58,351 nt of DNA. Origin: Phytophthora quininea (lineage: Eukaryota; Oomycota; Peronosporomycetes; Peronosporales; Peronosporaceae). The translations under genes and the position numbers were made by a program. Location: positions 1 through 58,351 of the forward strand of contig JAAVTG010000661.1 of NCBI GenBank assembly GCA_011947345.1, given 5' to 3'. Of the stretch, positions 11,075 to 21,472 are shown piece after piece. Under the pieces are notes generated by a model. It ran no database searches and was not told the DNA's origin. It saw only the letters and a program-made list of their open reading frames with translations. The stretch's first letter is position 1. Every line of letters starts with the position of its first letter.

Positions 11075-12585
11075 AGTGCGTCCTAGAACGCCATCGGTCA
11101 ATTTTCCTTGGAGATGGCAACGCTGCCCCCGCACCAGCGCGCGGGGTTGTCTGCGATTTGGATGTCGGAGATGCGAAACCAGTCGCGCAGCGGGCAAGGC
11201 AGGTCGCTCCACACCTGTTACTCAAGGTCTACGAGTTGCTGAAGAAGTTGTTGGAGACAGGGTTGATCGAGTTTTCTGAATCGCCCTGGGCTTCGCCCAT
11301 CGTCATTGTGCTCAAAAGAATGGCATCGACATTCGGATGTGCATTGACTACCGAGTCGTGAATAGCTTCATTAAACTTTCAAGCTACCCTCTACCCTTGA
11401 TCGATGATCTGCTGATTGGGTTCGAGGCCGCTATGTGGTTTATGAGCCTAGACATGGCTAGCGGATTTTGGGCTGTACTGATGACTGAACGCGCAAAGCT
11501 GATTTCAGCGTTCATCTGCCCGTTCGGTCATTTCCAGTGGATCCGGATGCCGTTTGGACTCAAGAATGCACCCTCATCTACCAGCAGGTAATCAACAACT
11601 GCCTGTGGGGGTTTGTAAGGTTGCCCGCAGAAGAAGAAGCGGAAGTCGATCCGGAGGTGCTGAAGTTCTTGAACCTTGAACGCACAAAGTGCGTCCAAGC
11701 CTCAGCGGACATTGGAGGCACTTCGAATGGAGAAGACATGCCAGCTCTGATTGAACAAATGACGGTGTTCCAGCGGAACATACCTGCGCCAAGGTTATGG
11801 GCCCGGTCCTTGGACGCAGTTCGTATATTGACGACATTGCCCATGGCGCCGAGACCTGGGACCAGTTATGCGAAGACTTGAACGCACTTCTGTTCAGACT
11901 TCGGTATTGGAGGATTTCGGTCAGTCTGCCCAAGAGTGAGTTTGGCAAGCTGTCCATCCCGTACTTGTCCCACGAAATCAGCGCCGAAGGTATCAGAGCT
12001 ACTCCCAAGATTGCGAAGGGTGTCCAAGACCTGCCGTTTCCATCGACTCTGAAGGGCGTTCAGTCTTTCCTGGGGAGTCTGAACTATTATAATAAGTTCA
12101 TCGAAGACTTCCCGGTGATTGCGGCGGTGTTGTACGAACTGAACGACGACCAAGTGCGTTCAGGGAAGGATCTCGCCAGAGCAAAATGTGCGTTCAACAT
12201 TCTCAAGCAGAAGATCGTATCCACTCCACTGCTGCGACACCCGGACCGCACAAAACAATTCGTCGTCATCCCTCACGCGAATCCATGGGCGGCGAGTGCT
12301 GTCCTCGGCCAAGAGCACGAAGGCATTGTCCAGCCGGTACGCTTCACCGGGCGAGTGTTGAACGAGTTCGAGGTCAGATACCACATTGCGGAGAAGGAGG
12401 TCATTGCCATCTTGCGAGTGTTGGACTCGTTCCGACCCTGCGGGCAACCCTCATCCGGTGCTGGTGTACACCCGGTATTCTGTGTTGAAGTGGCTACTTG
12501 GGTCCAACACTGCGGACGGACGCTGTCTGAAGTGGGGTCTAAGGCTGTCCCAATGGTCTTTAGAGCTTCGACGCGTCCAACGTGA
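11059..12585 (+). pseudogene. Element B reverse transcriptase and RNase H
   Basis: RNA-dependent DNA polymerase. Motifs in order: LLETGLIEFSESPWASPIVIV (11,245-11,310), CIDYRVVNSFIKLSSYPLPLID, SLDMASGFWAV (catalytic Asp), FICPFGHFQWIRMPFGLKNAP (11,515-11,570), then YIDD at 11,824-11,835 (catalytic pair), GVQSFLGSLNYYNKFI and the tether/RNase H part with FVVIPHANPWAASAVLGQE and EVRYHIAEKEVIAIL. An insert of about 200 bp between PFGLKNAP and YIDD carries two motif copies and is not part of a usual RT. The frame changes at about 11,330, 11,575 and 11,800, so no intact product is predicted from this copy. Confidence 0.85.
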
Positions 12586-12708
12586 TGAAGATGGCCTGGC
12601 GGCAATCCTGGGCGCGGGTATCACGCCGCGCGAACATTTGGACGCAGTTGCCGAGAATCTCATTCCGGCCAAGGGGCTCCTCAAAACTCCTTTCCAATCA
12701 GCATCGAG

Positions 12709-13332
12709 ATGTTGGACGCAGATTACGAAGGAGTGGTTCTGAGCTTCGATGGTGCGGCCAAAACTTCGACGCGACAGGGGAGCTGTGGATGCGTCCTATG
12801 GCAATTGCCCGGGTGGCGAGTCTTGGATGCACAAGGTTTCATCCTGGAAGACGTAACCGTGAACGACGCGGAGTACCAGGGTCTGTTGAAAGGCCTAGCC
12901 ATGGCTCTTGGACGCGGATTGGAAAGTTTGGTGGTTGTCGGAGATTCGAGGATTGTCATCCAACAAGTCCAAGGCCTGATCAATTGCCTCCAACCCAACC
13001 TGCAACGACGGTTGGCTGAAGTCGAGACGATGAAGGCGAAGTTCAAGGAACTGCGGCTAGTGCATGTCAAACGTGAGTTTAACCAAGCTGCGGATTATCT
13101 GACGACCAAGACCCTTGTCCACGGAACGTCGTGGAAGGTTGAGGACCAGGACGAGATGCTCCATCTGCGTACAGTGTCGAGAATATCCGAGCAATTAATG
13201 AAGCCCGTCGAGGCGTCAACTGATATGGACGTGGACGCGCCCAAGATGAGTAGTGAAAGTGCGTCCAAGGATGACTACAAAAGTGCGTTCAACGCCGGTG
13301 ATGACTGCCCAGGCCCCGAATCAGCTCCCTGA
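12709..13332 (+). CDS. Element B additional RNase H domain (aRNH)
   Basis: A second, cellular-type RNase HI domain between the ordinary RNase H and integrase. All four acidic positions are visible: LSFDGAAK (D), NDAEYQGLLKGLAMAL (E), VVVGDSRIVIQQVQG (D) and HVKREFNQAADYLT (D), with the usual spacing. This FDGAAK...AEY...GDS...NxxAD pattern is that of archaeal/plant-like RNase H, known as aRNH in plant Tat and some oomycete Gypsy elements, where it is thought to replace a weakened native domain. The open frame runs to 13,332; the tail after about 13,150 is a linker. Confidence 0.85.
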   Translation: MLDADYEGVVLSFDGAAKTSTRQGSCGCVLWQLPGWRVLDAQGFILEDVTVNDAEYQGLLKGLAMALGRGLESLVVVGDSRIVIQQVQGLINCLQPNLQRRLAEVETMKAKFKELRLVHVKREFNQAADYLTTKTLVHGTSWKVEDQDEMLHLRTVSRISEQLMKPVEASTDMDVDAPKMSSESASKDDYKSAFNAGDDCPGPESAP

Positions 13333-13432
13333 CTTCTGCGGCCAAGGTTCTGGCAGCCGTCACGCGGAGTAAGACCAGGGAAGGCGTGAGCACAAGCGTG
13401 CCGATGGGGCCGCTCGAATATCAAACAGAAAG

Positions 13433-14855
13433 ATGGCGACGAATCAAGGTCCATCAAGATGGGGACACCTACTTGATGCAGATCAAGAACTTTTGAAAGG
13501 GGATGTGGAGGAATTCACCCGCGCCCAAGTCAGGAAGATTGCGAGAGTCGCTGACCAGTACGTGTTGGACTCAAGAGAGGTCCTGTACCGCTTGAGCGCA
13601 CCTACCCAAGGTCGACCGCGTGATATGCGTTCAGAGCTGAGGCTGGTAGTACCCGAAGGACTGCGTCCAGACATCCTTCACTATGCGCACGAAGATTTCC
13701 AAGGTGGCCACCAAGGTATCACTCGAACGTATGAAAAACTGCGTTCAGAGTTCTACTGGCCAGGGATGTACGCAGATGTGGAGGTGTTCGTCAAGGAGTG
13801 CCTTGACTGCGCTTCTGCTAAGGGGCGGCCGCCCAACCCTGGACCGTCACCTGGGAACATTGAACCCGCTCGCCCGTTTGAGGTGGTCTCCATGGACTTT
13901 GTCACGCACATGCCCAAGTCTGAACGCGGAAATACGTTCTTACTTCTCTTCCAGGATATCTTCTCAGGTTTCGTGATGTGCAAGCCCATGTCGTCCACAA
14001 CGGCGCAGGATGTCGCCGAAGCCTATGAGGAGTGCGTCTTCAGAAGGTTCGGCGCAAGCTCAATGATTCGGCACGATCAGGATCCAAGGTTCATGAGCGA
14101 GGTGTTCACTCGGTTTCGGGAGATGCTTGGCAGCAAACAGCGGGCAACCCTCGCTTACCGACCCCAGGCCAACGGCCAGCAAGAGCGTTCGGTACAAACT
14201 GTGATCAGAAGCGTCAGAGCCTACGTCGCAGAAGCGGACCAGAGTGATTGGGACGACCATGCGGAGAGGCTTATGTTCGCATTGAATACATCATTCGACG
14301 CAACTCGGCTGGACACACCGTTCTACCTTGTACACGGTTGGGATGCCCAAGGTACCTTGTCGGCCATGCTTGGACGCAAACCCACCGGGGTGGACGAACG
14401 CAGTGCGTATGAGTGGCGAAGGAAACTGCAGCGGGACTACAGTTACGCGGTGGCCTGCGCCGAAGACTTGCAAAAGGCGGCCAAACGAGAACGCTCGGGC
14501 TCAGACGCAGAAATGGCACGAGCTTTCCGAACGCATGAGGGCTGGATTCAAGCCAGGCGACGCAGTGTGGCTGTATATACCCAAGGTGCAGGCAGGCCTC
14601 AGTCGGAAGCTTGCGCACATGTGGCACGGTCCGTTCAGGATCGACGAGATCCATGACGACTTCAGGGTAAAGCTCCAGGTCCAGGATACTGGCTACCGTG
14701 TGAACCCTTGGGTGCATATAAGCAGGCTGAAGCCGAGAGCTTTGTTCCCAAAGCGGCCAACCACAAGGATTGAAGTGACCGACAACGATGATTTCGACGC
14801 GGCCCTACTCCCAGAAGATAGTTGGGAGCCAGATGCGTCCAATGATCGAAATTGA
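13433..14855 (+). pseudogene. Element B integrase with GPY/F-type tail
   Basis: Inserts the DNA copy into the genome. Zinc-binding HHCC: HYAHEDFQGGHQG followed by CLDCASAKG at 13,680-13,825. Catalytic core D-D-E: VVSMDFVTHM (about 13,890), IRHDQDPRF (about 14,070) and RPQANGQQERSVQ (about 14,165-14,195). The C-terminal part changes frame near 14,500 and reads KPGDAVWLYIPKV...LAHMWHGPFRI...NPWVHISRLKPR (GPY/F module, 14,545-14,735). The core frame itself is open over 407 codons. Chromodomain follows directly. Confidence 0.88.
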
Positions 14856-15066
14856 ACGAATCTTGGACGCACGTTGGGTTAAGCGCACCCGGACGGCTAA
14901 ACGCACCCGCGAATACCAAGTCAAGTGGAAAGGATACGATCAACCTGATTGGTTACCAGCGTCTCAACTAAGTTGTGGCGCCCTCCTGTATGAGTTCAAC
15001 CAAGGGGCGAGAGCAAGAGCTCGCTTCCAGGCCATGCAGGCTGGTGACAATCATCCGGGCTTGTAG
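14788..15066 (+). CDS. Element B C-terminal chromodomain
   Basis: About 50-residue chromodomain at the end of integrase: IERILDARWVKR (14,850-14,885), REYQVKWKGYDQPDWLPASQL (14,910-14,970) and LLYEFNQG. Two of the aromatic-cage type positions (Y in REYQVKWKGY and W in DWLPASQL) are present; whether it binds methylated histone tails is inference from the chromovirus family. It starts in a frame that differs from the integrase tail (break at about 14,840). Its LDA residues are encoded by a copy of TTGGACGCA. Confidence 0.85.
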   Translation: MISTRPYSQKIVGSQMRPMIEIERILDARWVKRTRTAKRTREYQVKWKGYDQPDWLPASQLSCGALLYEFNQGARARARFQAMQAGDNHPGL

Positions 15067-15586
15067 TGTCTTCCGACATGCATGCTTGGACGCAGATCGC
15101 TGCTTATGTGAAACGACTGACTATCTTTGAAAGTGGTTGGACTATTGTATTCCCGCGATGGAGGCTTGGACGCAGATGTGTTCGAAACGGGAGATGTTAT
15201 GTGGCTTCGTGGTCGGGTGGAGATGACAGAAGGATGACGTAGAAACGTCAGACAAGGGTGCGCCGACGGCTGTGTGAACATTGGTCGCAACTGTGCGTCC
15301 AAGGTACAATGATGGTTGAACACACCTTGGGTTCGGTGACGAAGGTTGGACGCACCTAGAGTGGATTGAAGTCAGGACCTTGTGCTACTACATGAGGGTC
15401 CTATGTGCGGCCAGACTGCCTTGTGCTGGTGTGGCTTTGGTCGATGATGGAGGATGGTCTACAATCACGGACGTGCACAGTAAAGGCTGAACGTGGAACA
15501 TGCAGACGAGCGCCGACATTGATTGTGTTAATGTGGGACGCTACGACAAGGCCATGACCAGGAGACGCGGATGAAGCTTGGACGCA
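15067..15586. other. Spacer between pol and antisense gene of element B
   Basis: About 520 bp without a credible ORF on either strand. It is the densest internal stretch for the 9-mer: exact copies at 15,086, 15,176, 15,294, 15,346 and 15,578. It would hold the 3' end of the antisense transcript and possibly regulatory sequence. Confidence 0.6.
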
Positions 15587-18500
15587 TTAACGCTTGGTGT
15601 GTCCAGGGATGAGGTTGTACTTGAGGTCATCCCCAGAGAGCACTCTTCGACGCAGAGACTCAGGGACGTGCCGCACGCGCTGATGATCATCAGCACACGA
15701 GTTCCACTGGACGCGGGCAGGATCCTTCTTGTCCAAGGTTGCGAGCTGGGTCGCAAGCTTGGCCGCGGGGTGACGAGGATTGCTCGAGGACGGCATCAGA
15801 ACCCAGTGACAGATTTGCGCGGGGAAGGTCCAAATGCCAGGCTCTTGGAGAATACTTTCCGGCATGTCCGGAATCTTCAGGAGAGCCTTGACCGCAGTCT
15901 TGGACGTGCGACGTACGGAGTCATAGCGCTGTTGGCGCTCGGTGTACAGTTCTCGGGTTTCTTCGAGTTCAAGCTCACGCACTGCACGCTCTTCTGCCTC
16001 CTCACTACTGTCGTCGTCGGCATCCTCGTTGCGCCCAAGGTCCATTGTGATCCAGTGGGTCACTTCCCAGTATGCCTGGGCGTTCCGCTCCATGTAGCGA
16101 ACAAACCGGCTGAGACCACTCCGCATGTCAGGCTTACCCGCAAAGTCGCTCATCTTGTGGAAGTAAAACTGCGTTGAACGCTCCCTGAACATCTGCGCCC
16201 AAGGCTTGCTCTTCAGCAGGGCCTTGTATGCTTTCAGGTTCCAGCGGTGACGCCACAGGAGGATCTCACTCTTGACCGGCTGATATGCGGGAAGCCTTGA
16301 GTCTGCTTGTGTTCGTCACCATAGAATGCCATCAGTGCACCGAAGTACCGGAATGACTTGGTAGTCTTGCGGTCAGGAGTTTCGACCGTGACCATCTGCT
16401 CTGGCGTGAGATCCTTGTACGCGATCTGGGCCAGAGGGACTTCTTGCGAGGCTTGGACGCAAATGCTTTCTCCGCAGAGCCCGACTTTGCTGACACAGGA
16501 AGAGACTTCGCCCGCGCTTTACCCTTCGCCTTGGGCTTGGCTGTGGATGCAGGTTTGGAAGACGGCCTGGGCGCAGACTGCGTACTGGAGACTTTTTGTT
16601 TCTTGGGCGAAGATCCGACTGGGCCGAGGTTGCTGCGCCCGTGTTTTCCGGTAGCGGGCAAGTGCCGGACGGGAAATTGCGTTCAGGACTGGGTGTGCCT
16701 GCAGGGTTGTCCGCAGATGACAAGATCTCGATGGCACTACCTTCATCCGAGTTCGCCGACCCCTCCCCGCCGTCCGAGGCCCTTTCTATCTCTTCTTCCT
16801 CCTCTGGTTCGTCCTCGTCTTGGCGCTCAAAGTCGGAGTCTGCCTCGTTGTCCGAGGCCCCAGAGACAGGGGCGTCTGCTGCGATGTCATGCAGATAGTC
16901 GTCCAAGGGTGGCCACGGGTCCGGCGCCGTTCCGCGGAGAATCATGGTATCCAGCAGGGTCGCGGCATCCACGAAGTACGGCTCCGGTACGAATCGCGCC
17001 CAAGGTGTCCGGTCCAACTTCGCCCAATACATCATGCTCGCGAGCATGTCGGCGAGCGGCGTGGAGTAGAAGAGGTGGTGTACGACGTCGTCCTCCTTCA
17101 ACTTGGATACGGCGTCGTCCAGTGTGTACCCAAGCATCATCAGGCAGCGGATGTCGCGACGAAGCTTGCTCCACTCGAACGGACCGGGGACCCGAGCGCA
17201 AGCCTGGCTCTCGGAGAACTTGGGAGCGAGACGCACGTCGCGAGAAGTCCTGTTCACTTCCTCATGATGGCTTGGGCGCGCCTGCATGGCCCATTGGAGA
17301 CGGAGTTCGCGACCCCGGGGAGGAGATGCGAATGTTTTGCTCGGGAATATGAAGCTGTTCCCATGCTGAGCCTTGGGCCCAAATGGTGATGTGGCACTTT
17401 TGGACGCAGATCCAGATGCAGGCTTGGACGCAGGCGAGAGAGGACTGGACCCGTGGGCAGGTGTACAGGCACCTGGGGTGGAGTGCGCCGAAGACTGCTG
17501 GTCCGTACCGCGGGCAGCCTCCCGCTCAGCGCGAGTTGGGTATGGTGGAGGCTGAGCGCTGGGGTTGTCACTGTTCACGACATGAAAGATGGTCTTCCAA
17601 GAGTCGGGAGGGGTCGTCTTGGCCACGAAGTGCTCCAGCAAATCGTGAAGACGCTTCCAGTCACCGAAGATTGGGGCGTGCGCCTGCAAGAAGTCCATGA
17701 GGTCGAACGCGTCCAAAGACGTAGTGCGAAGACGACGCTCAAGAGCAGCGATCTCCGCCTTGGCCTTGGACAGCTGGGTTTGGAGTTCAGTGATATCCTC
17801 TTGGAGTGCCCCTTCTTCGCGGCGATGCTGTTCGGCGACCCCGCGGAACTGTGAGCGCAGGTCTCCGAGCTTGCCCTCGTAATCAGCCCGTGTGCGGCGA
17901 ATGGTGGTGGACCAGTGTGCGCACATGGCACCCCACTCCCGGCGGATGGCTTCATTCTCCTTGTGCAGTTGGATGATCCCCGGACAGGATCTGCTCGGGG
18001 ACTCTCCTCGAGGCTTGCACGCATCTGCCGGTAGTGTGTCAACATGCGTCGAATGACGGTCACGGAGTTAAGTGTGCGTTCAGCGAGTCGGTCCGGGGTG
18101 AATCGGGTCAGTATGGAGACCACTTCCCGCCGAGTTGGGAGTGCGTCCATGACTGCCGCGAGGTCCCTCCCTTGGATGGACTCAAGACGCAGCTCCAGGA
18201 GGCTTGAGCGCACATTCGGCCCGACGATCTCCTCCAAGTCCTGGTAATCTGCCGGCAGGAGAGGTTCGAAGGCGAGGATGCTCTGTAGTCCACCGAATCC
18301 GTCGCGCAGGTAAGCTCCTTGGCGAACCGCGTCCAAGGTTGCTGGCACGCCGATCAACTCCATCCTGGAGTACGTGGGGTGCTCCGGGGCTCGGCCCAGG
18401 ACACCTCCTCCACTGACTTAGTCATCGGCTTCACGCGAGACATGGGGACGATGCGGGACAACGTACGCGGAGAAAGCTCGTCATGCGTGACCCAGCGCGT

Positions 18501-18837
18501 GACATCGCTGGGAGGTGGCGGAAGGACCATCGGCGCGCCGACATCCTCGTCCTCGGTCTTGGATTCGGCTGCAAGAGAAGTCTCCGGGGCGGGGGCTGTG
18601 CTAGCCTGTAGGTCGACGTCAGCAGAAGGCGCGCCCTCCAGTGGCTGCTCCGGCCGCCACTCGCACTCGCTGTCGTCACCAACATCGTCAGCGTCGTCCG
18701 GGAGGATGATGTCCTTGGGGGTGGCCCTTGCGCAGCGCAAACAGTGCAGCGCCCGTTGTGGGGGTGTTTTCAGAGGCCGAGGTGTCCGCAGGAGTCGCGG
18801 TGCTTGTGAGAGCGAGAGGCTCGGCTTCTTCGCTCAT
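15587..18837 (-). pseudogene. Antisense accessory gene of element B (unknown protein)
   Basis: A long coding region opposite to gag-pol, between chromodomain and right LTR. The likely start is MSEEAEPLALTSTATPADTS at 18,837; the reading passes through open stretches 18,740-18,354, 18,363 to about 17,960, 17,926-16,620, 16,661-16,440 and 16,192-15,587, so about four frame changes; unbroken it would be roughly 1,080 residues. Visible parts: a predicted coiled coil (YEGKLGDLRSQF...AEIAALERRL, 17,880-17,720), an acidic run (DEDEPEEEEEIE, about 16,800), a Lys/Ala-rich NLS-like run (AKPKAKGKARAKS, about 16,540), and a C-terminal part with a charged helix (EELE/EETRELYTERQQRYD). I do not recognise the family. 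Plant Tat elements also carry antisense ORFs in this position. Frame breaks may be sequencing errors. Confidence 0.7.
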
Positions 18838-19044
18838 TGTTGTGAGCTGAGGGTTTACGGAATGGCGCTGAATGCGCTCAGTGCTTCGATTGTGAGATCC
18901 GGCAGTTGGAGTCTCACGTGCCTGGGAGAAAGGGCGCAGAAAGAAGCGGAGACCCGGCAGTTTGGGTCCAAGCTTCGATTGATTGATGGTTCCTGACATG
19001 GTCTGCTAGCTTGAACGCAGATTCGACTCTGGACAGCCATGTCC

Positions 19045-19052
19045 GGAAGGGG
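19045..19052 (+). other. Element B polypurine tract
   Basis: GGAAGGGG four bases before the right LTR is the only purine run there and sits where plus-strand DNA synthesis is primed in LTR retrotransposons. Confidence 0.5.
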
Positions 19053-19056
19053 CGGT

Positions 19057-20835
19057 TGACACGATGTGAAACTGGATATTTTTCTATGGGATGCGTTGGG
19101 CGCGTAATGACGGCACGTGATTGGATAGTTTGAATATTTGAACGAGCAGTTACAAGTGCGTACAAGTGGGAGTAGGCTTCGGCGCAGCTGCGCTGGACGC
19201 GGGAGGTCTACCAAGGAGATGTCTATAGGCTGGGAAGTGCGCGCAAGGGTGATACGAATACACCCTTGAACACGGATTTGCACTCAGTCCTGGCCACCCT
19301 CACAGTGAAGACAGGTCGCCTCATCGAAGAGGTCAAATCGCCGCACGGAACGTATCCGTGTGTGCGACCTGTCCCTGCCTTGGTCGCGGAATTAACTGCT
19401 GCGATAAAAGACTCCGCCGCACCCGCAGTGAACACCAGGCCACCCTTGCCCGCACACTGTATCTCCAAGATGCTCACATACAAGTTCCAAGACTATGCCG
19501 ACACGAGTGCGTCCAATGTGACGATGACGCTTGGACGCACATTGCGCTCCATACGTCGACATATGAATTCCAAGTCTACTGTACACCAAGTGCGCCCAAG
19601 GTCCATGATGACCCTTGGACGCATATTCGTCCAGGTATAGAATTGACCATTGGCCGCACATGCAGTTATATGGAGTTCATTATGTGTGTCGACTACTATG
19701 GAGTGCACATGCGTCCAAGCCAACCCGCGTCCAAGCCTCAATTGACCTGAGCCTTGGACGCACATTTGTTCCTAAGGAGCCAGTTTGTGTGGAATGATTG
19801 CGCCAAGTTGACCTTCGGGCAAGAATCCAGTGGAAGTGTCGAGTCGACAGGTTCCCCACTATACTAAGATCAAGATGTCTGTATAAGACTGATTTGTACC
19901 CAGAATCCTGGACACGTAGGACGCCAGGGAAGACTTAGATAAAAACAAACAGAGAGTTCGATTTGCCTTGAAACCCCGAAGTGGTCTTCGAAGCAGGTTT
20001 CCTGATAGACTGCGTGCAGGCTTGAAGGACAAGACGGCCCCAGCGTCGCCGGAGCTCCCCACCCGTCAAAGTCAAGTCAAGTTGGGTAGGGAATCTTAGG
20101 CTTGCGCCGAGGGTTCCCCCATTCCATATCCCAGTTGGGCCGTCTTCTCCGTGGGCGATCACCCATTTCATATTCACCCTCCCAAGTGCGCGCTAGCAGT
20201 TAGCGTACAAAGGCAAACCAGAATCGGAACTGCGTTCAAGGATCAAGAGAGGGCCTAGGTTGGCCAGAGTACTCTCGGGCTCCGGAAGGTTACAAGTGTG
20301 AAGGCCAGTGGGCCAAGTGTATTCCCTCGCGAGAGGGTGGTGCGCGTTCGTCAAGGAGTGTCCAAGGTGACCCGAGTGTCTTGGACGCATATTCCTGAAT
20401 CTACTCGGCTATAGACCCCCGTCCAAGGGTCTCAAAGAATAAGAGACGGCTGCATATTTGTGCGTTTGCACATCGGACTCTTTTGTATTGTTGGTTCTAC
20501 GTGGAGGAGTTTCTCCTCAGTCAAGGCCCACCTCGTCACCTTCGCCGCAGAAGTGCGTCCAAGGGTGGTCGAGTCCCCAACCAAGTTCTCCAAGTCCGAC
20601 CACTGAACCAAGGCTGCCTGGTAAAATCCGGTCCGCCAGATCTAGCGATCGAACCCACAGGGATTGCCACAAGGTCACACGCCAAAGGACCCTTGGACGC
20701 AGATTGGCGACTACTGATCTGCGCCCAACCTTCCTTCTCGAGTTCGTTCAAGGTTCTCCTGGGCTACGAGCTTCACCGTCCGCGGTGCCGCTATACAAAC
20801 ACCTCCTGGGCGAAAAGTTTCATCGGCCTTCGCCA
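19057..20835 (+). repeat. Element B right LTR
   Basis: 1,779 bp copy of 3,177-4,954. Hand alignment finds substitutions at about 19,450, 19,475, 19,530, 19,928, 20,091 and 20,220, plus single-base or 2-base indels (for example CTTTTG versus CTTTG near 20,484), about 99.6% identity in aligned bases. Eight exact 9-mer copies are kept. Confidence 0.93.
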
Positions 20836-20841
20836 CACGTG
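20836..20841. repeat. Right target-site duplication of element B (CACGTG)
   Basis: CACGTG follows the final CA of the right LTR and matches 3,171-3,176. Confidence 0.9.
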
Positions 20842-21386
20842 CATCTGTTGGATGTGCTTATGCAGCTCGCCCTTTCCTTGCTTGCAGGCGAGGAAGCGTG
20901 AGCACTGGCGATACTCATAGTCCGGCAGGAGGAAAGCGGCTCGAAGCTGTTCACACAGCTGAGCCCAGGATGTAAGATCCCCGGCGTCGTCGCTTCGCGC
21001 GTGTACGCCCAGGTCTTAGCGCAACTGCCATATTGGACAGCGCGACAGCGACGCGAAGTCGCTCGGCCAAGACGAGAGCCGGGTCCACCGTGAGCTCAAC
21101 CTCTCGGACCCAGAAGTGGAGCCCCCCTCCTTCCCTTCATAGGGACGGACCTTGAGACTCAGCGGCTTGGGCTGAGCCCATCTCGGCTCGGCCACGGGAG
21201 CCGCAAAGGTCCCTCAAACGTGCTCAATTAGCCCCATTCATACGCGTCGAATGCGGTCACGTGTTCGATCTGCTTGGCCGCCGCCGCCGCCAAGCTGCGG
21301 TAGGCATTCATACCAAAGGTGCCAGCCATAACCCGGACCGATTCGAACTGCGAGCCAGTCAAGTGAGGGAACTCACTCCGATCCAT
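20842..21386 (-). pseudogene. Element A gag N-terminal part
   Basis: Start of the structural gene of element A. ATG at 21,386 opens MDRSEFPHLTGSQF, and later frames give SWAQLCEQLRAAFLLPDYEY and CKQGKGELHKHIQQM, the typical capsid segment before the insertion site. A TAA interrupts the frame near 21,225 and other frames are needed further on. The reading stops at the TSD of B and continues at 3,176. Confidence 0.8.
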
Positions 21387-21453
21387 TTTGGCCCAGCCGT
21401 TGAGACCACAGAGGATTTCAGGTAGTTCAATCTACCCGCGTAGGCGAAGGATT

Positions 21454-21470
21454 GACTACTAATGCTACCA
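21454..21470 (-). other. Element A primer binding site
   Basis: Two bases after the LTR (element orientation) the sequence reads TGGTAGCATTAGTAGTC. Element P has TGGTAGCACTTGTAGTC in the same place (38,709-38,725). The tRNA is not identified. Confidence 0.55.
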
Positions 21471-21472
21471 AG

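Larger units (their letters stand above)
3627..20699. repeat. Dispersed 9-mer TTGGACGCA array across element B
   Basis: By hand I count about 41 exact copies of TTGGACGCA or TGCGTCCAA: eight in each LTR and about 25 inside (for example 5,229; 5,314; 5,577; 8,247; 9,044; 9,114; 10,526; 10,763; 11,018; 11,690; 11,810; 12,638; 12,712; 13,260; 14,370; 14,834; 14,863; 15,086; 15,176; 15,294; 15,346; 15,578; 16,453; 17,400; 17,424). Chance would give about 0.1-0.2. Many more near copies change the middle bases (TTGAACGCA, TTGGGCGCA, TTGCCCGCA, TTGGCCGCA), suggesting half-sites TTG and CGCA. Copies occur on both strands and in all reading frames (LDA, GRT, WTQ, CVQ, ASK), so selection appears to act on DNA. 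The word is not enriched outside B. Confidence 0.85.
3177..20835 (+). mobile_element. Giant chromodomain Gypsy retrotransposon, element B
   Basis: Complete 17,659 bp LTR retrotransposon: 1,778 bp LTR (3,177-4,954), PBS (4,959-4,976), gag, protease, RT-RNase H, second RNase H, integrase, chromodomain, a spacer, a long antisense coding region, a purine tract and the right LTR (19,057-20,835). Both LTRs start TGACACGATG and end CGCCA. By hand the LTRs differ by about 6-7 substitutions and 6 small indels, so insertion is recent, yet the pol frame is broken about seven times. The whole element is saturated with the word TTGGACGCA (see separate entry). A second RNase H and extra ORFs are known in oomycete and plant Tat-like Gypsy elements; the size is at the upper end for the group. 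Confidence 0.93.

Noticed and set aside
16444..17352. 302-codon plus-strand ORF in element B
   Set aside because: Opposite the antisense gene; the minus reading has coiled-coil and charged runs and joins flanking frames, the plus reading is Arg/Pro-rich noise.
3177..20835. CRISPR-like array made by the repeated 9-mer
   Set aside because: Copies are on both strands, irregularly spaced by tens to hundreds of bases, inside coding DNA of a eukaryotic retrotransposon.
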